Shown: one piece after another, positions 1 to 11,560 of the stretch
Layout: each line of letters opens with the position of its first letter
Numbering within the stretch: the stretch's first letter is position 1
Assembly (NCBI GenBank): GCA_024663395.1
Contig: JANFAH010000006.1
Coordinates: 124,001-188,000 of the forward strand
Direction: 5' to 3'
Source: Pisolithus tinctorius
Lineage: Eukaryota; Basidiomycota; Agaricomycetes; Boletales; Pisolithaceae
Length of the DNA stretch: 64,000 nt
Made by a program: the position numbers and the translations under genes
The notes under the pieces: model-generated
Database searches by the model: none
What the model was told of the DNA's origin: nothing
What the model saw: the letters and a program-made list of their open reading frames with translations, nothing else

Positions 1-533
1 ACCCGCTCTCTCAAATTTGGCAAGGTGTGTGTCCCCCCTGATCAATATCCTATTCTCATAGGATTCTCCAAAGCTGCGGAACGGGCAACTCGTCATTGTC
101 CCCCCTGTGTTGGTGCGGCGCCTTAAGTCACACTTCATAGCCTTACCATGTGGTGTTGACCTCATCTTGGGATTGAATGGATACATATGGGTATGTAAGC
201 ACATGCAAGATAGTGACCAGGGGGAGGAAGGCTTTGACGCGGAAGCCGTATACTCCAACCAAAACGACGTGGGTATATTATTGGGTCTACATGCCACCAC
301 CACCACCACCACCACTGACACTCCCATCATAGGAAGTTGATGGTCCGACTCGTATCGCAATTTCTCGGGTTAGCAGTATTATCCGTGTTTTGGCAGATCA
401 TTTCGTTCCCCTGACAGACACGCTCTTTCTTGAGGCATATAACTGGCTGATCGAGCAGGAAGTAAACACTAAAGATCTAATACTGGGGGACTTTGGTGAC
501 GCAATGGTAGCAGCCATATGTACCGTGAGGTAG
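1..533 (+). CDS. RRP4: Exosome complex subunit RRP4 (3' part)
   Basis: C-terminal part of the RNA exosome cap subunit RRP4 (EXOSC2), which binds RNA at the entry of the 3'-5' exonuclease ring in nucleus and cytoplasm. The 5' part lies outside the window. My exons are 1-24, 74-268 and 333-533, with introns 25-73 and 269-332. The spliced frame reads TRSLKFGK, then LRNGQLVIVPP, then the KH-type stretch LPCGVDLILGLNGYIWV. This matches the animal and fungal RRP4 pattern (LPCG, LGxNGxIW). The last exon ends in AAICTVR and a stop. The second intron carries a (CAC)n run and a CTGAC branch site. The downstream gene is convergent, with its stop only 18 bases away. Family assignment is confident; the exact first intron acceptor (73 rather than 61) is chosen by alignment with the family. 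Confidence 0.85.
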
Positions 534-551
534 TTTCCATACTTTATTGTC

Positions 552-1323
552 TTAGATATCCTCTTCATCCTCTTCATCCTCACTGGGTTCTACATCAATC
601 TCGTCGTGATCGCTGCTTCCATCTTCGTCTTCTCCGTCCCCTTCCTCGTTTATCGTGTCATCAGGAGCGGGCTGCGGTGGCGGTGGTGGCGGAGGATGAT
701 ACGCTGTACCTGTTGCCCCATTCGCCATTTTCCTGGCTTCGGCGGCCCTCTTCAACTCTTCTTTCACATCGTCAACAGGTAGTAACTGTTCTAGGGCTAG
801 ATCTTTCCAGCGCAAGGTACCATTAACACCGCCGCCCGCATAGCCCATGTCTTCAAACAGCGCCCTAGAAGTCGGATCATAAGGTGGTCTTGGTCTTGCT
901 GCCGGATGTCTTATGTTGGTTGGATTCCCGTAGGGGTAGGAAGGGTGTACCTGTGAAGGCAAGACTACGGTGTCGCAGTCACGGATCAGCTTGGAGAGAG
1001 AAAAAACCAACAAGCTGGGCTTACTGTCCGAATCATCGGGATTTGGCGGGATCATGTGCGCGGGGATGTCGAGATCTGTTTGCCAAGGCCCGATGACGAG
1101 CAGATTTTGCTCCGGAGACCAGACTTACCTTCCTCGGGTAGTTCGCTTGGTATGTAGTCAGAACTGCCTATCGTGCCAATGCATTTGAGCTCGAATTCGG
1201 TCATGTGCAAGTAGCAATAGGTAAGGTCCTGTTAAGACACCAATGAATTAGTTGGCTCAACTCGGGACAGCAGGGTCAGGGCAGCACGATTCATTGTAGT
1301 GGCTCAGAACTACTAACCGTCAT
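552..1323 (-). CDS. Uncharacterised acidic-tailed protein
   Basis: Minus-strand gene I cannot assign to a family. Exons read on the minus strand are 1323-1318 (ATG ACG only, tentative), 1228-1129 and 1075-552. The splice joins give a continuous frame of about 209 residues. The middle contains IPPNPDDSDSKPSLLVFSL and, later, YDPTSRALFEDMGYAGGG. A helical charged stretch (VDDVKEELKRAAEARK) is followed by a run of seven prolines and a very acidic C-terminus rich in E and D. The acidic tail suggests a nuclear or chromatin-associated role, but that is only inference. If the 6-base first exon is wrong, translation could start at the ATG inside the second exon (about position 1203). The consistent open frame across two introns makes a real gene likely. 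Confidence 0.6.
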
Positions 1324-4300
1324 GATGAGCGTCTGTCAAAGGGACGCCGCTGGATGTCGGTGTCAGTTATCACCTTATTATAATTAGGCCTTAGTACAAT
1401 GTAGGCCAACTCGATCAAGAATCGGTTGAAGGTGGCTGTGCACTAGTACCAAGCCAGCGCCGTTGCACCAATATAGTACTAGCAGTGTAATTGTTTAGTT
1501 TCACCACGCCACGGTGGTCCTTTTTCTTTGGATTATCTTCAATATCTCGGTATTATCATTAATGCGCTAGTTTTTCCAACAGCACAAGTAATCTTCCGGT
1601 GTTTTGACGTTTGCCAACTTGCCGGTCACTGGTAACCCGAAACTTTGGAAGAGGTAAGCAGTGCAGCCCTTGGCTTCTGCTGGTCCCCCGAGACGGACAG
1701 CTCTCCACTACTTAGTGGTAACTTTGTCGGGCGTGGGCACGTCGTCTTGGCATTTTGGATACTCATCACCGCGTCGTTAGGCATTGCCACTCATACCCCT
1801 GCAGAGCATGTATTCTTAGCTCACGTGCTATCAACCTGATTCCTAAAACTTAATCGCGCCAACATCTACATACTGTCTGTTTGGCTGGGACGAAGCAACG
1901 ACAGCAACAGCCACGTGTTGTAATCTCAGCAGGCTGTGGGAATTCGCGAGGCTCTCGCGGTGTCGTACTGCCTCTCTTTGTTTACTTCGGACTATTCACA
2001 TCCGACAGCTTACCCACTCACTGGAAACCATGCTCGGTACTGCGATACGGCGTACAGTTTCATCGGGAATGCCCATGTTCCGAGCGTCCCAACGCTGCGG
2101 AACCGTCTCACCGCAGCAGTTATTCCAAGAGCTCCACATCTCCGAAGATCCGACAGTGCCCACAACATGGCTCAGTACTTTCTAGCACTGTCGTGGAAAG
2201 TTCGTCTTTGAAGGGTGTGTGTTGTGGCTGGCGTGTACCCTCTGCCCCTGCAGGTATTCACCGATCGACGCCTAAGCTCAGGTTTCGTTTGGTTGTCAGG
2301 TCTATGTAACCCCCGTTACTAGGACCAGTGAGCATCGTAAGCGTTTCTGCAGTTTCTAAAAAATTTTGAAGTGCTCGGGGCCATAGTGTGGTTCCCATTT
2401 CATTTAAAGTTCTCATTCCGCGCGGGTTGTGTCACGTTCTCCGTGTCGCGTGGCGTTTTTTCCCTTCAGTCCTAGGTGAGAAGTCCCAGCAATATATTTT
2501 CAGCACTTTGATGCAAGGTGCCCATTTGGGGAAGGACTGAAAGTTATCCCCGGAGCCTCACCTACAATGAGCTTCAAGGGAAGGCGAGCGTCAAATTTTT
2601 CGTTCATATTCGGACGTCGCTTCCATGAGCACGTCCTTCTGGCGACGCCTTATCTATTGAATCGCCTTCGGGCGACAACAAGACATCCTATGACGTCTTT
2701 CGAGACCCCAGGGTCGGGACATACCATAACGTCCACTGACACGACGGAGGGCTAGGGGTCTTGCAGAGCCTGTGCTCTCAATATGATAACCCCTCTCCTG
2801 TCGTGTACTTTGGCGAGAGTGTTCGGGAAATAGATGTTGGAAGAGACTCATCAGTGGATGGGCCTGAGCCTTCGTAATGCCAGGGGCGTAGTACGTATGA
2901 CGAAGGATTGGCCAAGGTTGACGCCCCTCGTGAGTCTTCTCCCGCCCTCTTACCCCTGGACTACATAGCCTGGACCCTAGATCGTTACTTGATTCTACAT
3001 CTTTCGAACGATCAGTTTTTCAACGACTTCGACGTCGAAACAGATGGGCATCCTCTAGACCGCCATGAAGCCTCCGGAACTGCAATTCATAGCAGGGATG
3101 TATATTGTTCCTGCGTCTTGCACGAATCACTTGTTCATCTCAACCCCGCACAACTCTGTAGCTCATTGCTTGTTTCAAATGAACACGTACTTTTGGACGC
3201 ACGTTCGTTTGTTCGCCGCTCGTTGGATCCGGCGGTTTTCCTGCGCGCTCCTAGCCCGTACTTTGTCCGTTTCGCACACTAGCGAACTGGGCGTATCCGC
3301 AAACTTGGGATGGGATCGGTGTTCCTACTTCCTTAGCGTCGCACTAATCGTTATTTGCACTAGTGGACATCGTTGGTTGCGTTCCAAGTGTCAACATTGA
3401 GGTTTGCAGGGTTCATAATTGAATGTACTGGATGGTTACGAGTACGTATACACACGCCACACATGACACTATTAATCGAGGGAGGGGACTAACTCCTGTT
3501 AGGTGATCCGTTGTGATCCCAGCGTGCTCATGGTTGAGCCGTTTGGTCACAAGGTGGGCGTCCAGCTTCGCGTTCAATGTAACAGCCCTCCGCGACTTGT
3601 CATCATCGCGTAAGCCACAGCTTATATCGCAGATCACGTGCCAAGTGCATAATGTTCAATTACGAGGCACCAGGTACGTATATAGTATGCATTCCAGTGC
3701 TGCTGAGGCAGGAAATTGTCACGGAATGGTGTCGTCATTCCCTCGCTTTGTAAACCAACCTACTTGTGAAGTTGGGGGACAATGATCAGCCTGAACAAGT
3801 GCGGAGGAATGGCGGGCGTTTCCGACCCTCGAGCCACGATTTGTTGGAAATACCTTTATGGGGTTCAGCAGGGTTCAACGCGGGAGCGGTTTCTAGGATG
3901 CACGGCAACGGCCCTTGGAATAGACACGTGGCGACCTCCAGAGGTTTCGACATGGACTGCGGGGTGCTAAGACCGGACTGCGGGGAGTGCGACTGCGTAA
4001 GGAAAAACAGCCGGGTTGATGAAGACATTTCTTGGCGTGATATTCCACTGAGGTCTTGAGACTCACAATCCTGGTAATGAGTGCGTATGTCAATTATCAA
4101 AGGCCACGAGGGATGATTTGTAAGTAAAGAGCGAGTTCACTTAGTGTCAGGTAACGATCTCTGACCCCCCTGTAACTCACGAAAGCCCAACCCCCTCCAC
4201 CGACAATGATGTCTTGTTCTCTAGGTTTCTTTTTATCATGCTTAAGTTTCTGCATGTACTAGGGATGATGCAAAACATTTATCCTGTGTGGAGCGCTAGC

Positions 4301-4407
4301 ACGGGTTGTCGCGGATCACTTCACAATCCTTACATCTTTCGGGGTCACTTGCATATCGATATACCGAATCACGATCCTGCACTTACTTTTTTGCCGAGCG
4401 GCATTGG
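1324..4407. other. Intergenic tract without recognised gene
   Basis: About 3.1 kb between the acidic-protein gene and the chitinase. Open frames up to about 140 codons occur on both strands (for example 1881-2309 plus, 2908-3282 plus, 3786-4100 minus). None has a recognisable motif, and none extends through plausible introns into a larger product. No repeat, tRNA or transposase motif was seen. Confidence 0.5.
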
Positions 4408-4413
4408 TATAAA
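4408..4413 (+). promoter_or_regulatory. TATA box of chitinase gene
   Basis: TATAAA 81 bases upstream of the chitinase start codon, at a normal fungal distance. No other element is assigned. Confidence 0.5.
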
Positions 4414-4493
4414 GGTCGCTACGTGCCCACTTTCCCCGGGCAAAAATCTGCAAACCACATTCGTTCTTTATTCTGCCATCCGTTCTTTTGATT

Positions 4494-5951
4494 ATGCTCC
4501 TAACCTCTCCGCTCTTTCTACTTTCGTTACCCCTAGCTGCGTTTGCACTCCCCTTCCAACCTCGTGCGGCGGAGTCAGACAAAATCGCGATTGGATTTTA
4601 CACCGGTTGGCACTCTGATGATGTCCCACTGACCTCTGTCAGTTGGGACAAGTATAACACCATGATTTATGCATTTGCGTAGGCTATCCGTTGATTACCG
4701 TTCAGACGAGGAACTAACCGCTATTTAACAAGAACCACCACCCCAGACGTCCAGACGTTGTCCCTGAACGGGTCAGATGGGTCAGTACTGCCTGAGTTCG
4801 TGAAACAGGCGCATGCACATGTAAGCACGGTACAATTTAGGTCGTTCGCTAACATTAATTTCGGTGGAAGGGTGTATCTGCACACATTAGTGTTGGAGGT
4901 TGGAGCGGAAGTAAATATTTTTCCTCCCATTTCCAATCCGCAGAAAATCGCACTGCATTCGCGAACACTGTCCTCGATTTCCTCAATGAATACAATTTGG
5001 ACGGTGTCGACTTTGAGTAAGCTGCCAGTTGCTCGTGCGCGATTAACCTGTTCACCCCATCTCAGTTGGGAATACCCTGGCGTCCAGGGCGTTGGTTGCA
5101 ACGTTGTTAACGCTAATGATACGGCGAATTTCCTTGCGTTCCTTCAGGAATTCCGGGCGGCCGTATCTGGAAAAAAAATCACCATCTCTGCAACTACACC
5201 ACTGCTCCCCTTCCGGGATGCCAATGGACAACCCTTGACAGACGTATCGGAGTTCGCTAAAGTTCTCGACTTCATTAGTATTATGAACTACGACGTGAAC
5301 GGTCCCTGGTCCCCTCGTCTTGGCCCCAACGCTCCGCTGCAGGACTCCTGCGCAGATACTGCTTACCAGTTCGGCTCTGCAGCCACCGCAGTGAAGGCTT
5401 GGCGTGCAGCTGGGTTCCCTCTTAAGAAGACCGTGCTCGGTGTCCCATCTTACGGCCACTCTTACTACGTTACCCCATCCGATGCGTTCGCAAACAACAC
5501 GAAGGACTTGGCCCCTTATCCACCCTTCAGCAAAAGCAAGACCCCTCTTGGTGACGGATGGGACAATACTACCAGCGTTGATGCCTGTGGGGTTACACAA
5601 CCCTCTGGTGGAACTTGGAACTTGCGTGGCCTTGTCGCCGGTGGCTGGTTGAGTGCCGATGGAAAGCCCGCACAGGGCATCTACTACAGCTATGACAATT
5701 GCAGCAGGACTGTGCGTGATATATCTTCGGTCATTTCTCTGACGACGTTTTTGCTTACCACATTCCTTTGCTACTAGCCCTACTTGTATAATGAGAACAG
5801 CCAGGTCATGATTTCCTACGATAACGCGGAGTCCTATGCCGCCAAAGGACGGTTCATTGAGGAGCTTGGTCTTCGTGGGTTCTCCTTGTGGGAATCTGGA
5901 GGGGACTACAACGATATCCTCCTTTCGGCCATCAAGGGTACTTTCAACTGA
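4494..5951 (+). CDS. Secreted GH18 chitinase
   Basis: Glycoside hydr­olase family 18 chitinase, an endo-type enzyme cleaving beta-1,4-GlcNAc chains of chitin, probably secreted for wall remodelling or mycoparasitism. Exons: 4494-4678, 4733-4820, 4871-5016, 5066-5711, 5778-5951, giving 412 residues. The N-terminus is a signal peptide (MLLTSPLFLLSLPLAAFA). The beta-3 motif SVGGWSG and the catalytic motif DGVDFDWEYPG are both present, with the proton donor Glu at about residue 142. The active-site strand MNYDVNGPW and the C-terminal WESGGDYND segment are also present. The catalytic DxxDxDxE is split by an intron (GA|T). No chitin-binding module is seen. The first ATG in frame was chosen; a TTG six bases upstream is ignored. 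The gene appears intact. Family confidence is high, biological role is inference. Confidence 0.93.
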
Positions 5952-7940
5952 TTTGAGTACAGTTCTCGCGCTGCAAACTTTGTAGGTATGATCTCATAGA
6001 ACAGTTTGAACTCCCCCCCCCTCATTTACTGCAGTTAGCTGACTGTCGAATATCGTAGGATCATTAGCTTTCTAGTATTTATCCCAGTTCGAAAACTCTG
6101 AAGATTGCAATCGATACTCGCTATTGAGAATTTTGGTTTCCGAATTCAAGCTGTAGTTGTCCTATTGGTATGGTAAGCAGCCAAGATAGCCTGGTGGATG
6201 AGAAATCGGTTGGACCGGAAGTCAAGAACAGAAACAGAAACTTTCGTACCCGACCCCTTTGCAGTGACTCAAAAGCGTTACTTTCTGCACATATGTCCAC
6301 GTAAGATTTTGCTTGTTTGCAAACGCAGTGTTGAACATTGCTTTCGAACACGTTTACACAACCAAGGTAACGACATTGACCGGGAAATGTTTGCGTCGAG
6401 GATATCTTCGCTCGAGCGCGTAAGTCAGGGAGCGGGCATAAGTCGAATTGGCGAGCAGAGTGAATGGAATCGAGACGTAAAGTGAATCAGTGACCGATAG
6501 AGAAGACGCAGATGCTGAATAAGATGAGCTGATGGGTCAAGACAGAAAGCTGATAAGAAGACTTACCGGTAGAGTCAACCTCCGTTCTTTGCTTTCGCTC
6601 TCTTCGTACACGAATACATGATGGTCACTATATACTACTGGTAAGTCACCATTCTTGTCTCCTGGGTCCAACCGAACCCCGAACAGCAGTGAGCAGGTTG
6701 TTTCCATCGGATTTTTTGCCGTCCGAATTCTCCAGTCGAGAGGTGGCATTGTAGATACCTCTATAACCTGGCATCAGTCGACATGTTTCAAAACCACCTT
6801 TGGGGCCAACGACCCCTAGGGAAAACGTGTTTTTGTCCTGAAATCAAGCGGAGCCTATCGTGTTGAGTCATGAAACGAGCACAGAAAAAGAATCACTAAA
6901 CTTTGTTGTTTCTCGATCATTGACAGTTAGTGGCCTCTGTGCAACACTTCATCAAGGTGAAAGCTATTGATTGGGCTCAATTGGGTTACCGTGGATGCAC
7001 ATCGGATCAGGTGATCGATACCGGTGTCACCACGCACTGTGGCGCCCACGGTGCTCTATCCAGAAGCAGATTGCCTCCGTACACTAAGAATTACTACTTA
7101 ACTCAACGTACTTGGCTTTTTCCCGTTGTTCGTTTATCTCCCCAGGCCCATCTGCGCTTCCGAAGGAGCCGCCGTTGAACGTTGAAAGTCCGTCGCAGGC
7201 GAGACACCCGGATAGGACAACCAAGCATCACGTGCAGGCTACTAGAACAATGAAACATCACAGGGAGACCGAGAGAAAAGCAAGAATTCCAGAGGTGAGA
7301 GGCAGGTACAGCTTGACATGATTGACAGGATGTATATGTGCGACCGGAATAGATAAACAGGCAACAGTGAAGATAGGGTTGCAGCTGCAGCAGTACAGCC
7401 AATCCAGTACGTACTACTGATCAATTCATGGCAAGTTCGTTTCCCATCCTAAGCTGACTTCTGTTAAGGCGTGCTAGCAAAAGCGAGATACCTAGTTTCG
7501 AGCCTGTAAACCAAGCAGCTATGCCATTGTCCTATGGTGCAATAACCTCCGTTTTGCAAGTAGGTACGTCACTCTCGAACACCGTTCATGAAAGTCACGC
7601 GTCATACGTGAACACAGGAGTGCAGCGCCTTTTTCATGTAAGGGCTTGCTATGAAAGGCGGCGTCATCTAAGGACGTGTGATCCTAGGCAATGTTCACTG
7701 ACGATTTCTAATAAATAGTGAACCGGAGTGTCTAGTATTTGTTGAAAATAAGCTATCCGCTTATGCTTGGTCGCTGGTGAGAGCAGACTTGTGCGTTCTT
7801 GTGTTGGTATTCACATCATTCCAGATATTAGAGGCCGTTCTTCATCTTCTTCGCGCCTCAGTCTTGGTATTATCGTTGAGATCCGTGTTCGTTCATCACT
7901 GTCGCTCCCAGCATACAGATGCGGTCAAGTACTCGCCTGT
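5952..7940. other. Gene-poor tract, one exon-like frame
   Basis: Two kilobases with no assignable gene. The minus strand at 6840-6553 contains two exon-like pieces. One reads DKNTFSLGVVGPK and is followed by a GT donor. The other begins MPPLDWRIRTAKNP and ends at a perfect donor, CTACCG/GTAAGT. No further exons could be joined and no family was recognised. On the plus strand, 6931-7010 reads VQHFIKVKAIDWAQLGYRG, also exon-like. These may be fragments of decayed genes. Confidence 0.3.
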
Positions 7941-7985
7941 CTGACATGGCGACGCAAGTCCCACGCTCTAGCCAACGCTACCCCC
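7941..7985 (+). repeat. Short direct repeat, copy 1
   Basis: Starts CTGACATGGCGACGCAAGTC and has a diverged second copy at 8264-8308. Differences between the copies are mostly C-to-T or G-to-A transitions in copy 2. It lies in an open frame beginning with ATG at 7919 (64 codons), so it may belong to a decayed gene ending in the C2H2-like fragment downstream. Confidence 0.45.
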
Positions 7986-8263
7986 GTCCAGATGACCGCT
8001 CCTGCAAATCTGTAGATCTTGTAGCCCAGTTGTCTGCACTGAGCACCGACCTCCAGACATCCCAACCCCCAACCACCTTTGCATCCCCTGCTGGGTCCTG
8101 TGTATGCTATTAGACAAACAGCTTGACTAATTCCTGCGCATCGGAATCCAGTAATTCATGCTTCCGTAAACACACAGACATGCCCACCGGAAATGATCGG
8201 TCCGAACACTGTGGGAGAGCGAACAGCAGGTGCCGTCTCTGATGGATCCAGTACCTCCTCCAG

Positions 8264-8308
8264 CTGACATGGCGATGCAGGTCTTATACTTTAGCAAATG
8301 CTATCCCA
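8264..8308 (+). repeat. Short direct repeat, copy 2
   Basis: Starts CTGACATGGCGATGCAGGTC and aligns with 7941-7985 over about 45 bases. Most substitutions relative to copy 1 are C-to-T on this strand, as expected for deamination-type decay of a duplicated segment. Confidence 0.4.
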
Positions 8309-8386
8309 CCACCGGCTGAGACACGTAAAGAGGCTGTACGTGTGTCTTCTGAGCCATGTATATCGACAGTACATTTACGTCTTTGA

Positions 8387-8653
8387 AAGAAGCAGAACCA
8401 GTATGCTGCTTGTCCGTTCACCCACTGCCTTTACACCTCGGATGGCGCAGAGTGCTATGAACCCATCAACTGTGGCATTGTGTCGAAACACTTCAAAAAT
8501 CACGGTATCAAAGATTTGGGACGCGACACTACTGTTACTTGTCAATGGCAAAACTGCGGATTGGAGGGTTCGAGACACTACTACGTCCGCCATGTCCGGG
8601 AGAACCACTTGGGACATACCTGGGATGTCGGCCACAAACCTAACCCTTGGTAA
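8387..8653 (+). pseudogene. C2H2-type zinc finger gene fragment
   Basis: An open frame of 88 codons, bounded upstream by a TGA at 8384 and ending at TAA 8651-8653, contains two Cys2-His2-like units. The first is ACPFTHC followed later by SKHFKNH. The second is TCQWQNCGLEG followed by YVRHVRENH. The C-x4-C and H-x4-H spacing resembles the lineage-specific C2H2 proteins expanded in wood-decay basidiomycetes. There is no start codon in a good position, and I could not join convincing upstream exons (an ATG frame at 7919-8113 is the best candidate). I therefore call it a fragment, although an unrecognised spliced gene is possible. Confidence 0.45.
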
Positions 8654-10611
8654 ATCCAGAAGAGATTGTCATGCTCCCAGCTGACTCGGATAATACACAG
8701 AGGAACCGAGTGCCACTGAGTTTGGGGAGTGGCCCAAAAAATGTACATGTCCGCTCTCGATTCAGTGACGTAGAATTGTCCTGTTCGTTTGTTGAAAAGG
8801 TGTACGTTGTGTATGTGAATCAAATGCTCTGATGACAACCTCGCTGTCATGTCGCATGATGGCCGCATTTTGGCAGGATCTGAGCGGGACGGTCGAACTT
8901 GCAAGCCGCCAGGTTTTTCCCGGTCACAAAGAGGTCAGTACTGTTGAGTAGTGTTGATAGACAGGTAAACGACATGGGCCGTAAACCAAAGAAAGGAAAC
9001 AAATGGGTCGATCTGGTCGATGTGGCTCAGTGTGCACCGTCGATGAATCGATCACAATCCCCCATCAGCTCACTTGTGATCACAAATCTCACTTCAAGTG
9101 CGAGTCTATATCCATGTGTTCGATATACAAATGAAATGAACTTCAAGCTGAAAATCGACATATGGTCGACTATCATCATCCATGTGAATACCCCTCTCCA
9201 GGGAGACTGTACTTGGTTTTACTCCTAGTCAATCTGCGCTGTATCACAACTTCTCAGTTGTAATGCTGAGTTTACCCATCTCCTTGCTAATGTAGTAAAG
9301 GTCACCGGTCTCAGCTCTACGTTGCCGGGAGTGGAAGACATATCTCAGGTATGGCCAGGGTAGGCATCCAAATATTAGTCAAATTATACGAAAGAGTCTG
9401 CTTGACTCCAGTGAGCCTTCGCGAACCGAAGAGTGGGCCACAGCGACTGAAACGTGGATACGGTAACGGTGGTAGGACGCAACACATTGTATTTGGGGTC
9501 ACCAATGAACGTGTAGAACACCCCATTTCTGGGAATCAAGAGTTCATACGGGACCTGATTAAACTTGTGCGAGGGAGATTGTATTACTGCAGCCCGTGCA
9601 CGCAAGCATGTAGTGTGCGGATAGGAGAAGTGGCATATGTCACATACTTACTAGTAATTTGCGTCACGAGGTGTGACGATATTGTACATCCTCGAGTCGT
9701 ACTTGCACACATCCCAAGCCACGAGCGACCATCTGATACGCATCATCTGTGATCCCTTTTGGAAACCGGCGTGTGGGATTAGAAGCAAACCGTGGTATAT
9801 CCCCTGACAATTCACATAATCGGTCGGAGACCCCTTGTGGCATTGCCCATGGACAGTAATGGGAGACCAGGCCGCTTCGTCATTCGAAACGATTCGATCA
9901 TCACCAGCTGTAAAACATGAACATCCAGTTTAGCCTCAACACCTCTTTGGAAAGCGATTCTCTACTCAGAAACTACCCGGATAGCCTCGTCTTTTTGGCA
10001 GCGCCACCTATTCCCAAGGTCATTTTCGAGGGCTCCTCAGGCATCTCGTGGCTTGGCGCCTTCTGTTCCAGTTTAGGAGGTACATTGTACGCTCTCGCTA
10101 CCCAAATTTTGCTGCTAGGTTGGTACTTGCAACGGATGTTAACTTGCACACGGAATGGCTACTCAGGACTTGTTTAAATGGGATGGCCGTGTCACAAGCA
10201 CACCCAGTGCTCAGCTTCTGCTTCCATGCGACGAAGTTGGAGCAGCTTCCTGTGGCCTGTCAGTCCACAAATAGGTTTGCATCAACAGCAATTGACCACC
10301 ACACCGCCTTCGATGGTTACATATTTCGTCCAAGGCGCTCGCAATTCACCCAGTCAGGTATCATGTCAATTCATCACAAGAAATTGAAGTTGACGATGGG
10401 AAATTTGTCACGCCTCTACCGCGGTTCACGTCATCAGTGTCATCCGGATAACGTCCAGCATGGCAGTGGCTTCCAGTAGCACTTATGGCCTAAATTCAAT
10501 CGGACGCTCATTTATCCCCCTCCAGCATCATATGACGCCTGTACGCAAGGTTCTATCCTATGGAAGTAGGAATGTATGATACTTCTGCTAATGAGTCGAG
10601 TCACCTCGTCA
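8654..10611. other. Tract without assignable gene
   Basis: Several open frames of 60-140 codons on the plus strand (for example 9351-9752, 9917-10177 and 10048-10479) overlap each other in different frames and carry no motif I recognise. The frame starting ATG at 9917 (MNIQFSLNTSLESDSLL) reads like coding sequence, but its continuation is unclear. No repeat or RNA gene was seen. Confidence 0.35.
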
Positions 10612-10823
10612 ATTTCCTGTGCATACATTGAAATGACGCTGAACTTGAAATGTCTCAGCCACTACAGGGGGGCCCAACTGGTTATGTAACAAATGTTATT
10701 TTCCGACGACCTTCATGTATCTCATTCGCGCACTTGGATGTTCGTATCCTACACTAACACTTCGCATAACAGACCTCGGCACTTTGGCCTTCGTACCGAT
10801 ACATAGCCTACTTAGCCCCCTGA

Positions 10824-11453
10824 TCACTCCTGATACTTGAACCTGAATAACTGGTTCGACGGATAGAAAGGTGGCTCGGATGGTCCAACGATGAGTTGCC
10901 TGACAAGGATCTACAAGGTCATACGTAAGCTCAGAATCTTTGCGCTTGTGCTGACACATAGATTCTACCTGGCGGTCTTCCCGTCCTTCTTCGTTCATCG
11001 GAGCGACCCATCCGACGCTGCGGTCGTTCTCTTTGACAATGCTAGGACATTGTCATTTTATATGAGGTACTATGTTACAGATGGGCGTTGGCCACAATTA
11101 ACTCACATGTAGGCGTCATTACGTTCGGTGTACTGGATGCACCACTTCTGAGCTTCTCCCTCGATGGATCCGATGAGGAGGCCACGCTCCTCCCGTGTCT
11201 TGTGATTCCTGGCACTAATCACGTAGGTACGATCTCCGACTTTTTCCATATTGAACTGTCAAAATTGTTAGGTGATGTACTCGAGTGGGGGATGCAGCAC
11301 CGAACTCACCATCGGGGGCTCTTTGACAGAATCCCTCGCATAAAGGAGGACTGGTAAAGTGGTAGGTTTGGTGGGGGGCATTCCAACGTAGGGTTCGCCA
11401 TCTACCATGGAGTAGATGATAGCGTTCTTGCTCGGCTTGAGGGGGTTCGGCAT
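10824..11453 (-). CDS. I66-like beta-trefoil protease inhibitor, left copy
   Basis: Probable serine protease inhibitor of MEROPS family I66 (cospin-type beta-trefoil fold known in mushrooms), likely acting on trypsin-like proteases of grazers or parasites. Minus-strand exons: 11453-11310, 11255-11107, 11041-10969, 10910-10824, giving 150 residues. Seen directly: an N-terminal SMVDGEPYVGMPPTKPTT region, GLLIGSIEGEAQKWCIQYT in the middle, and the C-terminal LIVGPSEPPFYPSNQLF strand typical of this family. There is no signal peptide, as usual for these cytosolic inhibitors. It is a paralogue of the divergent copy at 14224-14856, from which it differs by a few substitutions and one missing codon. 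All frames are intact, so both copies are probably expressed. The family call comes from remembered C-terminal motif similarity; a mycocypin-like cysteine protease inhibitor is the alternative. Confidence 0.7.
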
Positions 11454-11514
11454 GGTGAGTGAGTTGTCAACAGTGTTGTGACTCTGCAGGATATGGGCAG
11501 CTGTCCATGTCCCT

Positions 11515-11521
11515 TTTATAC
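11515..11521 (-). promoter_or_regulatory. TATA box, left inhibitor gene
   Basis: AGTATAAAAGGGA on the minus strand about 65 bases upstream of the start codon. The same element occurs at the same place in the right-hand copy. Confidence 0.6.
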
Positions 11522-11560
11522 TCTGGGACTGAGTCCAAAGGGGAATAGTGGGGAGTTGAC

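Larger units (their letters stand above)
10612..11560 (-). repeat. Inverted duplication, left arm
   Basis: About 950 bases that match 14125-15080 in reverse complement. The match covers the whole protease inhibitor gene, its TATA promoter and about 200 bases of 3' flank. Identity is visibly high in exons, lower in introns and flanks, and includes small indels such as one codon in the third exon. The arms are therefore an old duplication and not an assembly fold-back. Confidence 0.85.

Noticed and set aside
296..317. (CAC)n run as a poly-Thr coding tract
   Set aside because: It lies in an intron of RRP4. The frame on its far side matches the RRP4 family only when this segment is removed.
4821..4840. 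20-base intron GTAAGC...TTTAG in the chitinase gene
   Set aside because: Too short. Using the later AG at 4870 restores the conserved HISVGGW strand in frame.
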